Part shown: positions 1 through 12,921 of the stretch, in pieces
Layout: each line of letters begins with the position of its first letter
Position numbering within the stretch: position 1 is the first letter of the stretch
Origin: Agelaius tricolor
Lineage: Eukaryota; Chordata; Aves; Passeriformes; Icteridae
Direction of reading: 5' to 3'
Assembly: GCA_023055355.1 (NCBI GenBank)
Contig: JALJCS010000001.1
Coordinates: 24,365,881 to 24,429,880 of the forward strand
Length of the DNA: 64,000 nucleotides
The notes under the pieces: model-generated
What the model was told of the DNA's origin: nothing
Databases searched by the model: none
The model's input: the letters and a program-made list of their open reading frames with translations, nothing else
Program-made: the position numbers and the translations under genes

Positions 1-160
1 AGAATTTCTGCCTTGCTCAAATTAAAACATAAATTTTAAGCTATAGAAAACCTGCTAAAAGAAGCAGGAAAAGGAGAAATCCTGACATCTTAGCACTAGA
101 ACTGCCCATTGAAAACTGACTCAGTTCTTATCAAGATCATGCAGCTTTTGCCATGCTGCC

Positions 161-385
161 AGCGTGGTAGGAAACAGTGCACCTCGAGCTCCTGAGCAAA
201 GCCTCCACAGCCCTGTCCTGGAGCACTGCCCACCGCAGCGCCCAGCTCCTTCCCAGAGCCCATGTGCTGCCTGCAGGCACTGGCGCGCTCGGCCTCTTGG
301 GGAAGGAAATGACCTTGCCTCCGAGGGGGCACGATCGCAGCCAAAACCGCAGCTGCGCTTCTGCAGAGGAACCACCGAGACCTCA
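161..385. other. Isolated CpG cluster in AT-rich DNA
   Basis: A GC-rich stretch with 13 CpGs in about 225 bases (including a GCGCGCTCGG-type block near 284-293), against a background with almost none. Open frames run through it on both strands (for example 177-461 plus and 96-440 minus) but resemble no protein I know. It could be a small CpG island promoter of a noncoding RNA, an exon, or a remnant of a GC-rich repeat. I cannot choose between these. Confidence 0.5.
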
Positions 386-1241
386 GCTGATGCTGCCTTT
401 TTTTCTTCCTGATTCTTGCACTAGAGGAAACAGAATACACAAATTTAGAGGAATGTCTTGAATGGCAAGAAGTAATTGAGTTTTCAAGCCTCTGACACAG
501 CTCCCAGTGACGTAAAGAAAATTATAAAGACAAAGGGCTTGACCTTGTGTGAAACTGGTATATTGCTTTGTGAGGGAAAAGCAGTAATGGAAGGACAGAC
601 AGAGCTGTCCACCCAACTCCAGCCTGGCAGGCAGCAAGTACACACACTTGGGAGCTGATACCAGCCAGCAAGAGGTGGCCACAATTTCCAGCATAAAGTT
701 ATTTCCTTGGTTGTTTATATACTGGCAACCTAATAGCTCAACCCATCCTCTTCCTCTGTACTCTGAAGGAAGCAAATGCAAGTGAAAGACTCTCAGTTTC
801 TCTGTGGAATCAATGATCAAATCAGTCTTACAAACTCGTGGTTTGTCCACACTCTGCTCAGTAGCATTTTGTCAAAGTATAAACATCAAGGCCTCTGTTT
901 GCCCTTGATCTTGAAACTGTTGGTCTTATTTTCATTTTTAAAGAGATTTACTGCCAGAATTCCAGAAAATGGAGCCTTGGGCTAAAACCAAAAAGGTCAC
1001 AATGTTCACAATACCCTTGATAACAGAGAGCAATGCATATCTTGCAATAGCTTTGCAATCTCTGCTGAGCTATCGTGTAAAGACTCACAGAAGAAAAGAT
1101 TTGGTTTAGCAACACCCAGATTACAAAAAGCCAATCTTTCAAAGCAAAACAGGAAGTCAGATCTCTGTGCCAGCTACCTGACTCATGGCAATGGAACCAT
1201 TGGTAAAGTGCTGTTCAACACCCAGTCGGTGAAGGCCTTCT

Positions 1242-1330
1242 CACAAACAAAAAAAACCAACAACAAAAAAAACCCAAAAAACCCCAAAAAAACAAAAACA
1301 AAAAAAAACCCAAACAAACAAACAAAAAAA
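1242..1330. repeat. A/C-only low-complexity tract
   Basis: Eighty-nine bases without a single G or T, a mix of A-runs and short C-runs. Such runs of A broken by CCC or CCCC are frequent in songbird assemblies. It is probably an expanded old poly(A). Confidence 0.9.
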
Positions 1331-3566
1331 TCAATGACCCGAAAGGTCGCTGCTACGTTTTTTTATTATTTTTGCATTATATCTTGTTTTTATTATTCAG
1401 GACAGATTTACTTTCAAAAGACTTTTATATGCTATGGGGAAGTCTATTAAATCATTACTCTGCACTTCCTTGTTCTTACATTTAACCTTTTATAAACCTG
1501 AATTCTCATGGTGTCTCAAAGCAGGCTTCATCTCTGTTTTAGAGAAAAGGAAAGAAAGCAGATCATTGCAGTCAAGGCCAGGATTCAATGTCTGAGTCAA
1601 GATTATGACCGTGGACCTCAGCCTGTCATTCAGCTGTGGTCAGGGATAGTCTGTGGTGGACAGGGGTCTGTCATGACAGGGCAGCATTTTGAGCTTCAGC
1701 CTGAGCTTGCAGGGAAGGTGCAGTTCTCTACACAATTTGCAGAAGGGTTTTAGAAAACCAACAGTTAAAATAAAGTCAAAGTTATAGCCAAAACAGAGAG
1801 CAAAACTGCAGTTTCATTATTCTCAGTTTCTAAAAAAACCCCATCAACTGGTGCTGGTGTATAACACAAGTTTAATCACCTTAATAATGCCCAAAGAATT
1901 CATAGCTTGGACAGGTTTAGAATTTAAGGGGCTGTTGTTTGTGCAAACTCTGCTCAGAAGTGTTTTGCTGTCAAAAGCTGGAAAGCATCCCACAGACCAA
2001 AACCTCAGACACTGTGTTCATTTGCCCAGAGCACAGTCTTGGATACTCTTTGTATGACCCACCTTTTTGAAGCAGCATATGCATCACTCTGCCTGGAAAG
2101 CAAAGCAGAGTCACAGATGGCTCAGAGCTGGACAGTATCAGATGAGCAAGAAGTCAGCATCTGAACAATTGAATCACATTCACTGTACTGGAATAATTAA
2201 GTTGAAATAGCCAGTGGTACTGCTGTTCTACTGGGAGTTCCTTATGACAGACAAGGGAGATGAATAAAATACTTTACTCTAGATTTATTTTCACTCTAGC
2301 ATTGCCTGTTGCAATGTTGCAACTTGATCAACACTCAAAACTGCCTTAAGCCATTGTCAGTACTGCAGAGTATCTCAAAGTAGTGAATGCTTTGTATTGA
2401 GACATTTTGCATAGTCTAATAACTCTGGCTAGAAAAAAGATAAACCTCCATTTCTAGCATAGTGCATTCACCTTAAATCACAATCCTCTGAACTCTCTCT
2501 AAATTTTAGCAAAATGGTGGAAAAGGCTGTAAAGCACCTGTCACTATTTCAACTTCTCACTATCCTTGCTGTAAATCTCCACACAGACAGCCTGGATACC
2601 AGCACACTGACTACTGTGCTTTTTAAATCATGGTTCATGGAAGAAGTTGCATATACTCTTGAAGAAAGAAATTAGTTGAATGCCCATGCCTACAGGATAA
2701 TCACTTTCTAAAGTTTTTAGTTTTGTTTATAGCAGTATCACCATTCATCAGTTAATTACCTTGCTTGGTATTGCTGTGATTTATTAAATGTTCTTTTGTG
2801 TTTTGATTACAGCGTAGAAACACAAAACAGGTACCCTCAGAGAGACCAAGATTCCTGTCCTTAACTGTAGGTGGCATTCTTCATCTGTTCTTCTAAGTTA
2901 TTGCTGAAGGAATTTCAATATTGCTGAGACAAATGAGTTATTTTCATGTTCCCTTGATTAATGTTATCAGTCTTCTCCTATGTTTAATTAAACAGTACTT
3001 TTAATTGGAAGGAATGAAGGTTCATAAAATCTGGAGTTGCATAACTATGTTACTTGGAAGGATTAAAACAACTTTCTGCTGTTCTTGCCCTAGAAACTGA
3101 GGAAATGACATGTCTTTGAGTGATCTGGACTGTTTCCAGATAAATTCTTCCACCGTGTGCTATGAAGAAGAAAAAGCTGTAAGGCCTGAAGGCCTAGAGA
3201 CCATTTTCAATTACCTTGCAGCAACAGTGAGTAAATCCAACTACATTTTGAATTTTCAGTGCTATCTCTAGAGAAATCTCAAATAATTTCCTCTAGTAGG
3301 TGGATTTTGGCTTGCCCAAAATTTCTCATGCATACTTGGTTATCTGAGACAATTCTCCACTCTTCTAACAGCTTTAGAAAAGTTACAAGGGGAAAAAAAG
3401 AAAGAGAATTTTTTTTCTTAAATTTAGCAAAAAATGTAGTGAGCTTAAAAAAAAGAACTAATCATGTTTTACTAGAATGAGACTGAACTACAAGAAAGCA
3501 AATTATCTATGAGTGCAGCTCTGAATACATTTTGCTCTCTAAGCTTTTCCAGCTCTGATTCTTCTT

Positions 3567-3584
3567 CTGATGTAATTACATCAG
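3567..3584. repeat. 18-bp perfect palindrome with TAATTA centre
   Basis: CTGATGTAATTACATCAG reads the same on both strands. The centre TAATTA is the classic homeodomain core, flanked on each side by TGATG. Confidence 0.85.
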
Positions 3585-3758
3585 TGGTATCAGATTATGT
3601 ACATCCTTCATGATGCAGGCAAACATCCACAGAGGAGAAGACTTAAGGACACAGGGTTCATATGCTCTTGTGACCTGGGAGAGGACACAGCTTCTAATCC
3701 TGGGAATAAATCTTCCAAATAGAAATGCAATTGAATTAAATTATTCATTTCCCTTCTC

Positions 3759-3779
3759 AGCTTAATCAAAGATTAAGCT
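3759..3779. repeat. Short inverted repeat, 9-bp arms
   Basis: AGCTTAATC, AAA, GATTAAGCT: perfect 9-bp arms around a 3-base loop. Each arm carries a TAATC/GATTA core of the OTX/PITX type. It may be chance in AT-rich DNA. Confidence 0.7.
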
Positions 3780-6700
3780 ACGAGAAATACGTACTTGTGC
3801 CAGATAACTGAAAACAGATGGCTGAAATTTGTTTAGCTCACCAGAGAAATTGGTAGGTCAAAGACATCAAGTCCCTTACATAGAAGGCTTTCTTTTATAT
3901 AAAAGAACTTAGTTTAGGGGTGACTTATTTGATATCTACATTTTTATTTCTGTTGTGACAGCAAGGTGCAGTCACAATTAAATTATCTGTTATCTGCATG
4001 GATGAGGGGATTACAGGAAACATTTCACAGGGATTTATTAATTTTTCACCTTTTTTTTAATATGTGAATAGTGTTATCAAAATATTAATTTCAGCCTTCT
4101 TTATGACTGAGACAAACCCAAGTATTTTGATCTTATTGAAGGGGAAACATTCAGATGAACCTAAGTAAAATATTCTGGAAAGTTTAATTTTTTTTATGGC
4201 AGTTTGGGGCCCAATTCAAATAAAATAAAACACTGAATTCAGCTACAGAACTAATATTAGTTTTGATCAGTTCTAAATATTATCACTTTCTACAGCACTA
4301 ATCAACAAACTTGAAGGAATATGAATTCTTTAACTCTTATGAAAGTTCAGCTGGATGATAGTGCTGTTAAATTTCTTTTGTAGAAAAATTAATGATTGAA
4401 AGATAAAAATGACTTAGCAAATCCCTCTCCAGGAGCTCTGCCGAGATTTCACTTTACTTTGTATGGATTTTCTTAAAACAGTGAAGGGACACTAACTAAA
4501 CTGTACTTATCTCTTTCCTCTGTCTCCCATTTTTATAGCTTGGGTCATTGTGCCTTCACTGATAAGGGACAATGAAGAAACTGGGATGAGTCTTGTCTCT
4601 CCCATTCACAGTGTTGCTGGGTTCAGCCTTTAGCTTACAAGAGCAAAAATACAGATCAGTCACCATAAGAAAACAGGGCAAATCCTGTATTATTCCTGAA
4701 CACAACACTTAGATACACATTTTTCTTCATAACTGGAAAGGTAACACTGTCCATGTTTATGGTTTATTATTATTAGACATGCACAGAATGCTGTATTAGA
4801 ATTGAGGAAAAAGACAGTAATTAATTGTTTTTTGTGTTGGTTTGTCTGCTAAGTAATTTTATAAAAACTTAAGACATCTGCCCATCAGGGTCCAGCCTCA
4901 GTGGATGTCACACAAAGAACTGCATCTCCAGGCACCAGGTGAAGGCTGGACTGCAGCCTGTGGAAAATACTATGAGAGTGCAGAGTATGTATAATGACTA
5001 AAGAAGGCAGGCTTAGATTTGCTGCTGATGAGCACAAAATGGCAAAATATTTCACAGAGTTCCCTAATATCTATAGGATGATAGAATATTTAGCTCAGAT
5101 TGGTAGATAGAAAATGCATTACTAAAGCTGGTTCTGTACCCTGGTGAATCCATTACAGTGCAAAATCCTGACCATGTTCAAAGCTCCAAACTGCAACATG
5201 GTCCCTAAAGAAGTCAAATAAAAAATAGAATTGTGCAGCCCAATCTGTCTAAGCTCATGGATGATTTAAATCTCAGTCTTTCTTGCCTGGGTTTTGTAAA
5301 GGGTCATCAAAACAAGTTCTTTTTCAAATTGGACCAATATAAATGAGGTCTTTAGCAACATGGCTGATAAGGATGAACAGCCATATTCTGTGAGGAAACA
5401 CACCACAGTTATATAAAGTCATCGTCTTGTATGTTTTACAGTTCCCTGTATGTTCTCAGATCTGGAAAATATGCTTCACAGTGACAGTTTAACTAGAGTA
5501 CTGTGAGCTGAGGCATGCAACAGGTTTCTAGGTTTCATTTCAGGCAGAGAAAGAAAAAAAAAAAGGTTTGATTTTCGCAAACATGAGCCATTTTGGGATT
5601 AGCTCAATCTTGCAACTCAAGTCTCTTTCAGATACCTGTGGCTTTGCATAGATTTTTAGACTAAAGCAGCATATCAGTGACTCCCTCAGCAGCACACCAC
5701 CATGCAGAGACAGCATATTTATAATATGCATTCATAAAGTCACATTCTATAGTGCAATGTTTTGGTCACTTCAGTGAGGATACACCTGATGTGGTGCTCC
5801 AGATGAAGTCATCTACATTACAATTCTACAGCAAATCAGGTTAGCAGCATTGCAGCCACCTTGGCTGCCTGGGATCATAAGCATAGGTATCTTTAATAAG
5901 CAACTTTGCAGCTATTTGAAGTCTACTTTAAAACAGTGCCAGTGTCTTTCCAGTGAACTGTTACAAGGGCAAACATGAACAAGTCCAAGGCAAAATCCAT
6001 CCTTACTGGATATAGTTAAATCCCACCTCAGTCATACCCCTTGACTGTGGTGATGGATTCCCCTGGCTACTCACATGGTTGTAATATCTCTCCATTTTGC
6101 ACTCAGTAGAATGGAGAAGAGGTGGTCATGGATCCTGTGCAACAGCCTGGGAACTGAACCAAGACATCACGGCAGCACAGAACCTCATGCTCTGTGCCAT
6201 GACATGTGATCCTTACAGGTGACTGTGGGAATTAGTTCACAAATCCCTTCTCTCAAGTCTAGTAAATGTATTTGGCTAAAGTAAACATCAGCATATAATC
6301 TGGAGACAAACATTCAGAGGAGTAATAGTCATCACATTGTGGATTTAATAATGCAAAGTTTCAGGTGACCCACCTGGATCATATCTTTGCAAATCTTGCA
6401 GTGATTTTTCTACATGAAATCCATTCAGTATTTTGAAACAGTGCTTTTGGAAAGGAAGTTAATGATTCTTCTTGTATCTTGTGAACTCTGTGTAGGCATA
6501 TTTTCTAATACCATAAGAACAGATAGTGCACTTTCCCACTCCCCTAGAAACTGAGTTAATGCAGAATGACTAATGTATCTGTTTGGACTGTCAAAATACT
6601 CATTGTAAACTTGATGCATAATTTAGCCTAAGTACATCACAGCAAAGGATACAGTCCAAGGAACACAGTTTCTTTTCCCTTGATTAATAAAGGCTGAAAT

Positions 6701-7681
6701 CAGGCTTAAGAGCATTCTGTGCTCCCTCAAGGTCAAGAAAAAGATGCAATACTTAGAAGTATTTCATTCTGAGGCATTAATCAGTACTTTAGCTCACCCT
6801 ACATTGCTCAATAACTTGCTTTAAAAACTTCCATGTGGCTTCATCTACCCTTCCCCTCTCTCTGCCCAATGTTTTGTTTCCCTGTCAGGGTGGACAGTGC
6901 AGACCCCAGGGCTGCCCAGGCAGTCTTTGTGCCACAGTCAGTGGTAGTTGGACAGAGCTCTTGGAACAAAGCATGCACTTCAGTCTTCTATAAAGTATCT
7001 GCTTCATGGGAAATATTGTGCAGACCTCTGACAGAGACTAGAGCAAACCCCCAAATTTATTTGCCTTTTATGTATGATTTCTTGAGTTTGGAATTTGCCA
7101 CCAGATAATGCAAGCTGACTTTATAAGAGTGATATAAAACATAGGGAAAGGTCAGGTTTTGCAGGAACTACAAGGTCAGGTTCTTTAGGAGTTATGTGCA
7201 GCATCAGCAAACATTTTCCTTACAGCTTTCTTCCCAGCAATTTATTTCCAAAATAAACTGCAGTGATTGTGCCAGTACTAAAACAATCATTCCCCTGACT
7301 CACCAGTGCTAATAAACTTTCTGACACAAAAAGTACAGGGGATGTTCAGACAACACCAGGTCTTTTTCTGTCATAATATTGGTAAATAACAGTAAAGAGA
7401 AAGAAAATATTTGTGAAGAAAAATTACCAAACCAATGAGCATCACTTGGGACTAACCCAGCTGATGTGGGAGAAAAAAGCTGGATCAAGGAACAGCCCCC
7501 ATGAATGGCTCATGGGGAGTGGCACAGAGCAGTACCCAACAGCCCTGGTGAGAAGGTGAAAGCCCACTTGGCACAATTGAAAACTTACCCCTGTGACACA
7601 GCGCAGTGGTGAACAGCACACCTGCAAAATTCAGAATTTTAGACCTTCCTAATGCTGTTTTGGGTTTTTAGCATATTTATA

Positions 7682-7707
7682 ATAACATGATTATGATAAC
7701 ATGATTA
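7682..7707. repeat. Short tandem duplication, 14-base period
   Basis: ATAACATGATTA appears at 7682-7693 and again at 7696-7707. It is a two-copy local duplication. Confidence 0.75.
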
Positions 7708-9642
7708 AACAAGGTCTCCTGTATGTTTGTTTTCCATAGCATCTTATATAAAATTTATTAGTAAGTCTGAAGAACTTGGCTATAAATAATTTAAAATTGT
7801 TTGTTCAAATGACAACACACTGAAAGTTTATTTTCTCTCCTGTGAAAAAAAAAGTCTTTGAGTGGCTTCTATAATATGCAGCACTGAATGTCTTGATTAA
7901 TGAAACCCCAAGGGACATAGAATAGAGCCCATATCACAGGAAAAATTGGAATGCCCAGAAGCCTATTATTTTGTAATAATTACTAAGAAATTACAAGCAT
8001 TCATTGCAGCATGTTCATTAGCAGCATTTCTATTTTATCATCACTGAAATACTCTAATATGTGCTAGTGAGCTCAGACATGTGAGATTGATACAGGAGGT
8101 AAACTACTTTTAAAGGGTGGAAAGTGCTCATAGATCCATCTCAGCAGCCAGTCTGAACATATCAGGCTAACATTGCTGTTTAGAAAGGAAGAAGCCTGGA
8201 CCTCAATTACAAACATGAATGTCAGCTTCAGGTTTGTCAAGACGGCATCATAAAATCAAGTATATTAAGTACTCCAAATAGCCTGTGTATTTCAGGTGCC
8301 TTCTGTTCATCAATAAAAGGATAAAAGCGCTAAAAACTGAGGAATTGTTTTAATTGCATTTATGAATTTGAAATACCAACTGACAACAGCTGCAGTATCT
8401 TTTTACTGCTCCTTCAGGATTTATCAATCAGCTTAAAAAGAAATGATAACCAGTTTTGTGGTTAGAATAACAAATAGCTGTAAATAAGAAATAGTAAGGA
8501 AAAGAAATGTGCATAAAAAACCCAATTTCACATCATAACACTTTTTTCCAATATCCCTCTATTCAATTCCATAGTTATCTAATAATATACAATTAAATAA
8601 AAAATAAACTTGAGGCAGATAGTCATTATGTGAACAAAAGATATAACTTATTTAGTGAAAAATTATAAGGATTGACAACAGTAAAGTACTATGATCAAGG
8701 TAAGAAGAGCAAACTAAAATGATCCTCAAAAGTAAATGAAGCTTTAGTGAAAGTATGCAGTGGAAAAGAATATGGGAAAGAAAAGTTCAGGAAAAATGCA
8801 GTAAAGGGATATGGATAAAACAAATGGGAAAGAAAAAATAAACAAGGAAAATACTGTTTAAAAAAACAGAGCTTGAAATATCATCTTCCCCCTTCATTGA
8901 AAACAAATCTAGTGTCTATTTCTTTTATATGCAGAAGGGTAAACACTGGCTGAAACACGCTGGCTTCCAAAAGCATTGCCAACATAAATACTGCCAGGAA
9001 ACACAAGCTGTCCCTTGCATTTGCCCTGCAGTTAATTCTGTTGTTCTGACTTCCATAGGCCCAAATCTCTGTGCAGGTTGTTGGTTAATGCTACACCTGA
9101 ACAGCAGGCATTAACCCATACACTGCTGGGGCAGGCTCATGGTGTGTGCTCAGCAGAGAGAGGGGTACGTGAGCTGTCAGGTCTGCGTGGTGCCCTGTGG
9201 GGCAGCAGCTACAAACCCACAGGCTCCCTCTTGTCTGCTCGTTAAGCTGTGCAAACAGGGTATCTTTCACACTTGGCATTTCATCTCAGAAATGCAGGAA
9301 ACTTACAATTGCATCATATTTCACACCAGTGTCCCCACAGCTAAGGAGAGTCTCATGGCTGCACAGTCAAGAGCTGGAAACTTCTTTTAAATCTTCATTA
9401 GCTGCCTTGTTTCTCCAGAATCCATCCATCCACACATGGCTAAAGCAAATTGTCTGTGATCAAGCTCCCCTACAAATAAGTGTGTGACAAAATACTAGAG
9501 TATGAGAACCACAGAAAAATTTGAGGATTTTAAACAGATCTTTCTCAGGTCAGTTAGAAGTTGACAGGGCTGCCAGATGTGATGGACAACATGGAAAACC
9601 TGCCCACTGGGGCACAGCTGCCAGCATCTGCTGAGAGTTGGA

Positions 9643-9925
9643 CATAGAATCAAAGAATTGTTAAGGTTGTAAAAGATCTTTAAGACCATCAAGTCCAACC
9701 CTTAGCCCAGCACTAAAACATGACCCTAGGTGCAACGTCTACATGTCATTTAAATATCTCCAGGGATGGTCACTTGTCTTCTCCCCTGGGTAGCCTTTTC
9801 CAATGCCTCACTACTCTTTTGGTGAAGAATTTTTTCCCAATATCCAATCTAAACTTGCCGTAGTTCAACTTGAGTGTGTTTCCTCCTGTCCTGTTTCTTG
9901 TCACCTGGGAATAGAAACTGTGCCA
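9643..9925 (-). mobile_element. CR1 LINE, 5'-truncated 3' end
   Basis: The plus strand reads as the reverse complement of an avian CR1 3' end. It starts at 9643 with the complement of the 8-bp terminal repeat (ATTCTTTG then ATTCTATG in element sense). It then follows the consensus through the 'rule' blocks complementary to the 3' UTR: ACCATCAAGTCCAACCC, TATCTCCAGGGATGGT, CCTTTTCCAATGCCT and AATATCCAATCTAAACTT. Match fades after about 9925. CR1 copies are nearly always cut short at the 5' end by incomplete reverse transcription, as here (under 300 bases, no usable ORF). Numerous differences from consensus indicate an old, dead copy. This is the best evidence that the DNA is avian. Confidence 0.93.
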
Positions 9926-10668
9926 GCTTTTCTGAGGGCTTTTCTGACTCTGTCAATATCCTTTTGCTTGTTGACTTCACTTCCTTGCTAAGGGAGCAGG
10001 CAAGGTGGTGAACAAGCAGTTCTCATGGTTCAGAGATTCTGCATAGGGTCCAAAACATATGCCTGCCATTCCACATACCTGTTCTTCCTGGGGCTGGAAT
10101 TATTTGTTGCTGACATCGGTTTAATTGCCCTCACCTTGACATATGAGTGAGATCATGGCTTTTTAGCCAAAGAAGATCCAGATTGAGATCAGGTCCTCAA
10201 GCAAATCTTCCTGAGGCTGGGATGTGCTCAGTGACAGCAGTCTGTCCAGCAGCACCCATGAGCCAGTCCATGTTTACCAGTACCATTGGGACAAAATTAG
10301 GCAAATACAAGGTTGTTTTAAGTTTAGGCTATTACTGAGCCTGGATGAAAACCATATTCCTTTTCCTTTTTTGAAGAATTGCTATGGGTCCTTTATACCC
10401 TTAAGATAATCAGAACTACAGTTATTTGGGGAGGAAAATATGAAATGCTTTTATATCATGTTTCCACTCATTTAAAGAAAACCTTGAATATTCCTTCTTT
10501 GATGTAGGAAACAAAGGTAACATCATACTTGAAATCTTTTCATGGATGAATGTAATATATACTGAATCTGTGTCAGGAGCAAACATTCCTATCCTTCTTT
10601 CTTGCTTCACCAATTAATTTTGCATGAAATGACAACATTTGCCTTCTTAAAATTTCTGTGCTTGTGGA

Positions 10669-10710
10669 ACAACTAAAAGTGTGAGTGACTTTTACAACTA
10701 AAAGTGTGAG
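10669..10710. repeat. 17-base direct repeat, 25-base period
   Basis: ACAACTAAAAGTGTGAG occurs perfectly at 10669-10685 and 10694-10710, separated by 8 bases. It is a recent-looking local duplication. Confidence 0.85.
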
Positions 10711-11365
10711 CTAAAAATAAACAAATCTTGACTTGATTGCTGTCTCCCATATATTTGAAAAGGTAATGTATGAAGGTAGTCACTGAACCAAAAATATGCA
10801 ATGATCCATGGAGCACTCAAAACTATTTCTCCCATAGTCTAGAATCTGGAAATTAGTCCAAACTAGAAAACACTTAGATACAGCATATAGACAGGTAGCA
10901 AGCAGAGTTCTGTAATGACCTGTTAAGGTTCACATACTGCTCAGTATTTTCTTACTCAGGAAGCCATGTTCAGCTATCTCAGCTCTTGAAATGAGGTAGC
11001 AAATTTCTGCTGACAATTGTGAATGCACTTGCAACTCACATTAGATTTCCCTGAAGTCCAGGTCTTGACTCCGCAAGACTGATTTCCTCTGTCACCAGTA
11101 AGCAAAGTCATTATTTGATGGTAAATGCATAAAGGCAAAAGGCAAAAAATGCAATTAAGTAGCATAAATGTATCAATAAAAAACAGAAAACCTATCTTGA
11201 GAGAGGACTGGCTAGCCTGTTACCAAGCAAAAATATTGACAGTGTTTCCCAGAGTGGTAGAATCACTTTGTTTTTTTCCCATATCCTAGCTTGAGAATGA
11301 ACAACATACAAATAGGACAACATTTTTAAAACTATCCAGTGCTAATGTTTTGAACATGCCAAAAC

Positions 11366-11446
11366 TTCTGAATATTCAGAATTAAAATTGCATTAAAAAA
11401 TGCAATTTATTTAAAATACATGCATGCATTGCAAACATATATGTTT
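11366..11446. repeat. Cluster of three palindromes or hairpins
   Basis: Within 81 bases: a 16-bp perfect palindrome TTCTGAATATTCAGAA (11366-11381); a hairpin with arms AAATTGCATT and AATGCAATTT and a 4-A loop (11385-11408); and a 14-bp palindrome AAACATATATGTTT (11433-11446). The alternating ATGCATGCAT lies between the last two. Confidence 0.8.
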
Positions 11447-12169
11447 TAAGTGTAAAAATAGAGTGCAAAATTGATGCATGACACACTGTGCAACCTCTTG
11501 GCAATTTTAGAAGGGAAATCGAGATGTCTGATGTTTTTCTATTTGTTCAAACATAAACAAACAAGATTTCAAGAAATTTTGTTCTGTTTACTTATTTGTT
11601 ATTGTTTTTTATTACCTTTGTTTTCTTTCACTACATTGTCATTTAATTTGTTCATAGATAAACATTCTACATTGATTTCATTTTTTTTAAGGCCAGGCAA
11701 GATCGTCAAAAAAATAAGATTAGTGGAAAAGAAATACAGGCTGTTTTAAGTCAGAAACTCAAGAAAGTTAGAGTAATTGCTCCCAGGTAACAAATTCCAG
11801 ATCCTTCTGCCTGCCCTCTGCGTTAGTTGCCGCTTCTTTCTCCTTTCCAAGCAGTCTGAATTTACAACAGTGAAAATGCAGAGTAAATACTACTGAGAGT
11901 GCTTGACAAAAAAAAAACCCCAAGCTGTGTCTCAAATGGAAAGCTTAAAAAGATATTTTTTAATGGCAAAGTTTTTGCAAAGAAAAAAGTTTACTCTTAT
12001 AAGCCAATGATTCAGTAGCATTTTTGCAATCAGGAAATCCTTTCTCTACAATGGATACTTTGCCATGCCAAAAGACAGATCTAAAATTGCATTGTGACTC
12101 ATTCATAAGGCATTCAAACATTTTTATTTTCTTCAAATGTCTGGAGTTTGAATCATCCAAATCTCCATT

Positions 12170-12184
12170 AAAAAAAAAAAAAAA
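12170..12184. repeat. Poly(A), 15 bases
   Basis: A run of 15 A. It has no recognisable retrogene or LINE body next to it. Confidence 0.85.
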
Positions 12185-12890
12185 GGCAGCAAGCAAGCAC
12201 TCTCTCCTTTCAGATGGGATGTTTTGAGGAGAGGCTACACCTTTCTCCAGCCAGTGTGGCCACATGTGGCACCCAAAGTTTGGTTGGTAACATCAGTGGT
12301 GTTTGCAGTATCCTGGGGGCTCAGGGGCTGCTCACCAACTTGTCTCTACAGATTTTAACCTCTAATAGAGCTTTTCAAAGAACAAAAGTACTTTGGCTGG
12401 GGTAAGGTATGTGTACATCATTATAACTTTGTACAAGCTATGTACTGTTGAAATTAATCTGTTTAGACAAGTTCCTCATCTGATTCACAGCTTAAGTAAC
12501 ATACCCTGAAAAGATTTTCATGAGGTTTTATTAATTTCCTGTTTTGGTTCTATTCAAGTATTGCTGATGTAAAATTTTTTAGATTAACACAGGAACAGCA
12601 AAGATCTTAATCACTAACATTTATGAAACTCCACAAATTGCTCTCAAAAGAGGTTTTATTCTCTGGTATGCTATGTATTCATGAAAGCACCAATAATGAG
12701 TTCAAAGGGAGCTGACAGAATAAAGGGGGCACAGATATTTTAAGTCAATGTTCACTTGTGAAATCTTGGTAGTAATCTGTGAGAACTTTTGTTTTTATTC
12801 CTGAGAAAACCTACCATGGTTTTTTTGTTCCTCCTATTGTTCCTCTGCTGGTCTGTTCACTGCTGAGCACTTTTCACTTGCACAAAATAG

Positions 12891-12921
12891 AAAATGAACT
12901 TTCATGGAGAAAGTTCATTTT
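12891..12921. repeat. Perfect hairpin, 13-bp arms, 5-base loop
   Basis: Arms AAAATGAACTTTC (12891-12903) and GAAAGTTCATTTT (12909-12921) are perfect complements around the loop ATGGA. Pairing does not extend further on either side, so the stem is too short for a normal microRNA precursor. Confidence 0.9.

Larger units (their letters stand above)
386..9642. other. Intergenic, no gene recognised
   Basis: AT-rich DNA with only short open frames, none resembling a known family. It contains the A/C-only tract at 1242-1330, an 18-bp palindrome at 3567-3584, a hairpin at 3759-3779, and a 14-base tandem duplication at 7682-7707. Nothing else stands out. Confidence 0.6.

Noticed and set aside
383..850. 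155-codon minus-strand open frame
   Set aside because: No known family, no supporting splice or promoter context; consistent with chance.
1242..1330. A/C tract as the tail of a retrotransposed gene
   Set aside because: No coding or CR1-like body next to it; CR1 ends in an 8-bp repeat, not poly(A).
12891..12921. Hairpin as a microRNA precursor
   Set aside because: Stem is only 13 bp and pairing does not extend; too short for Drosha/Dicer processing.
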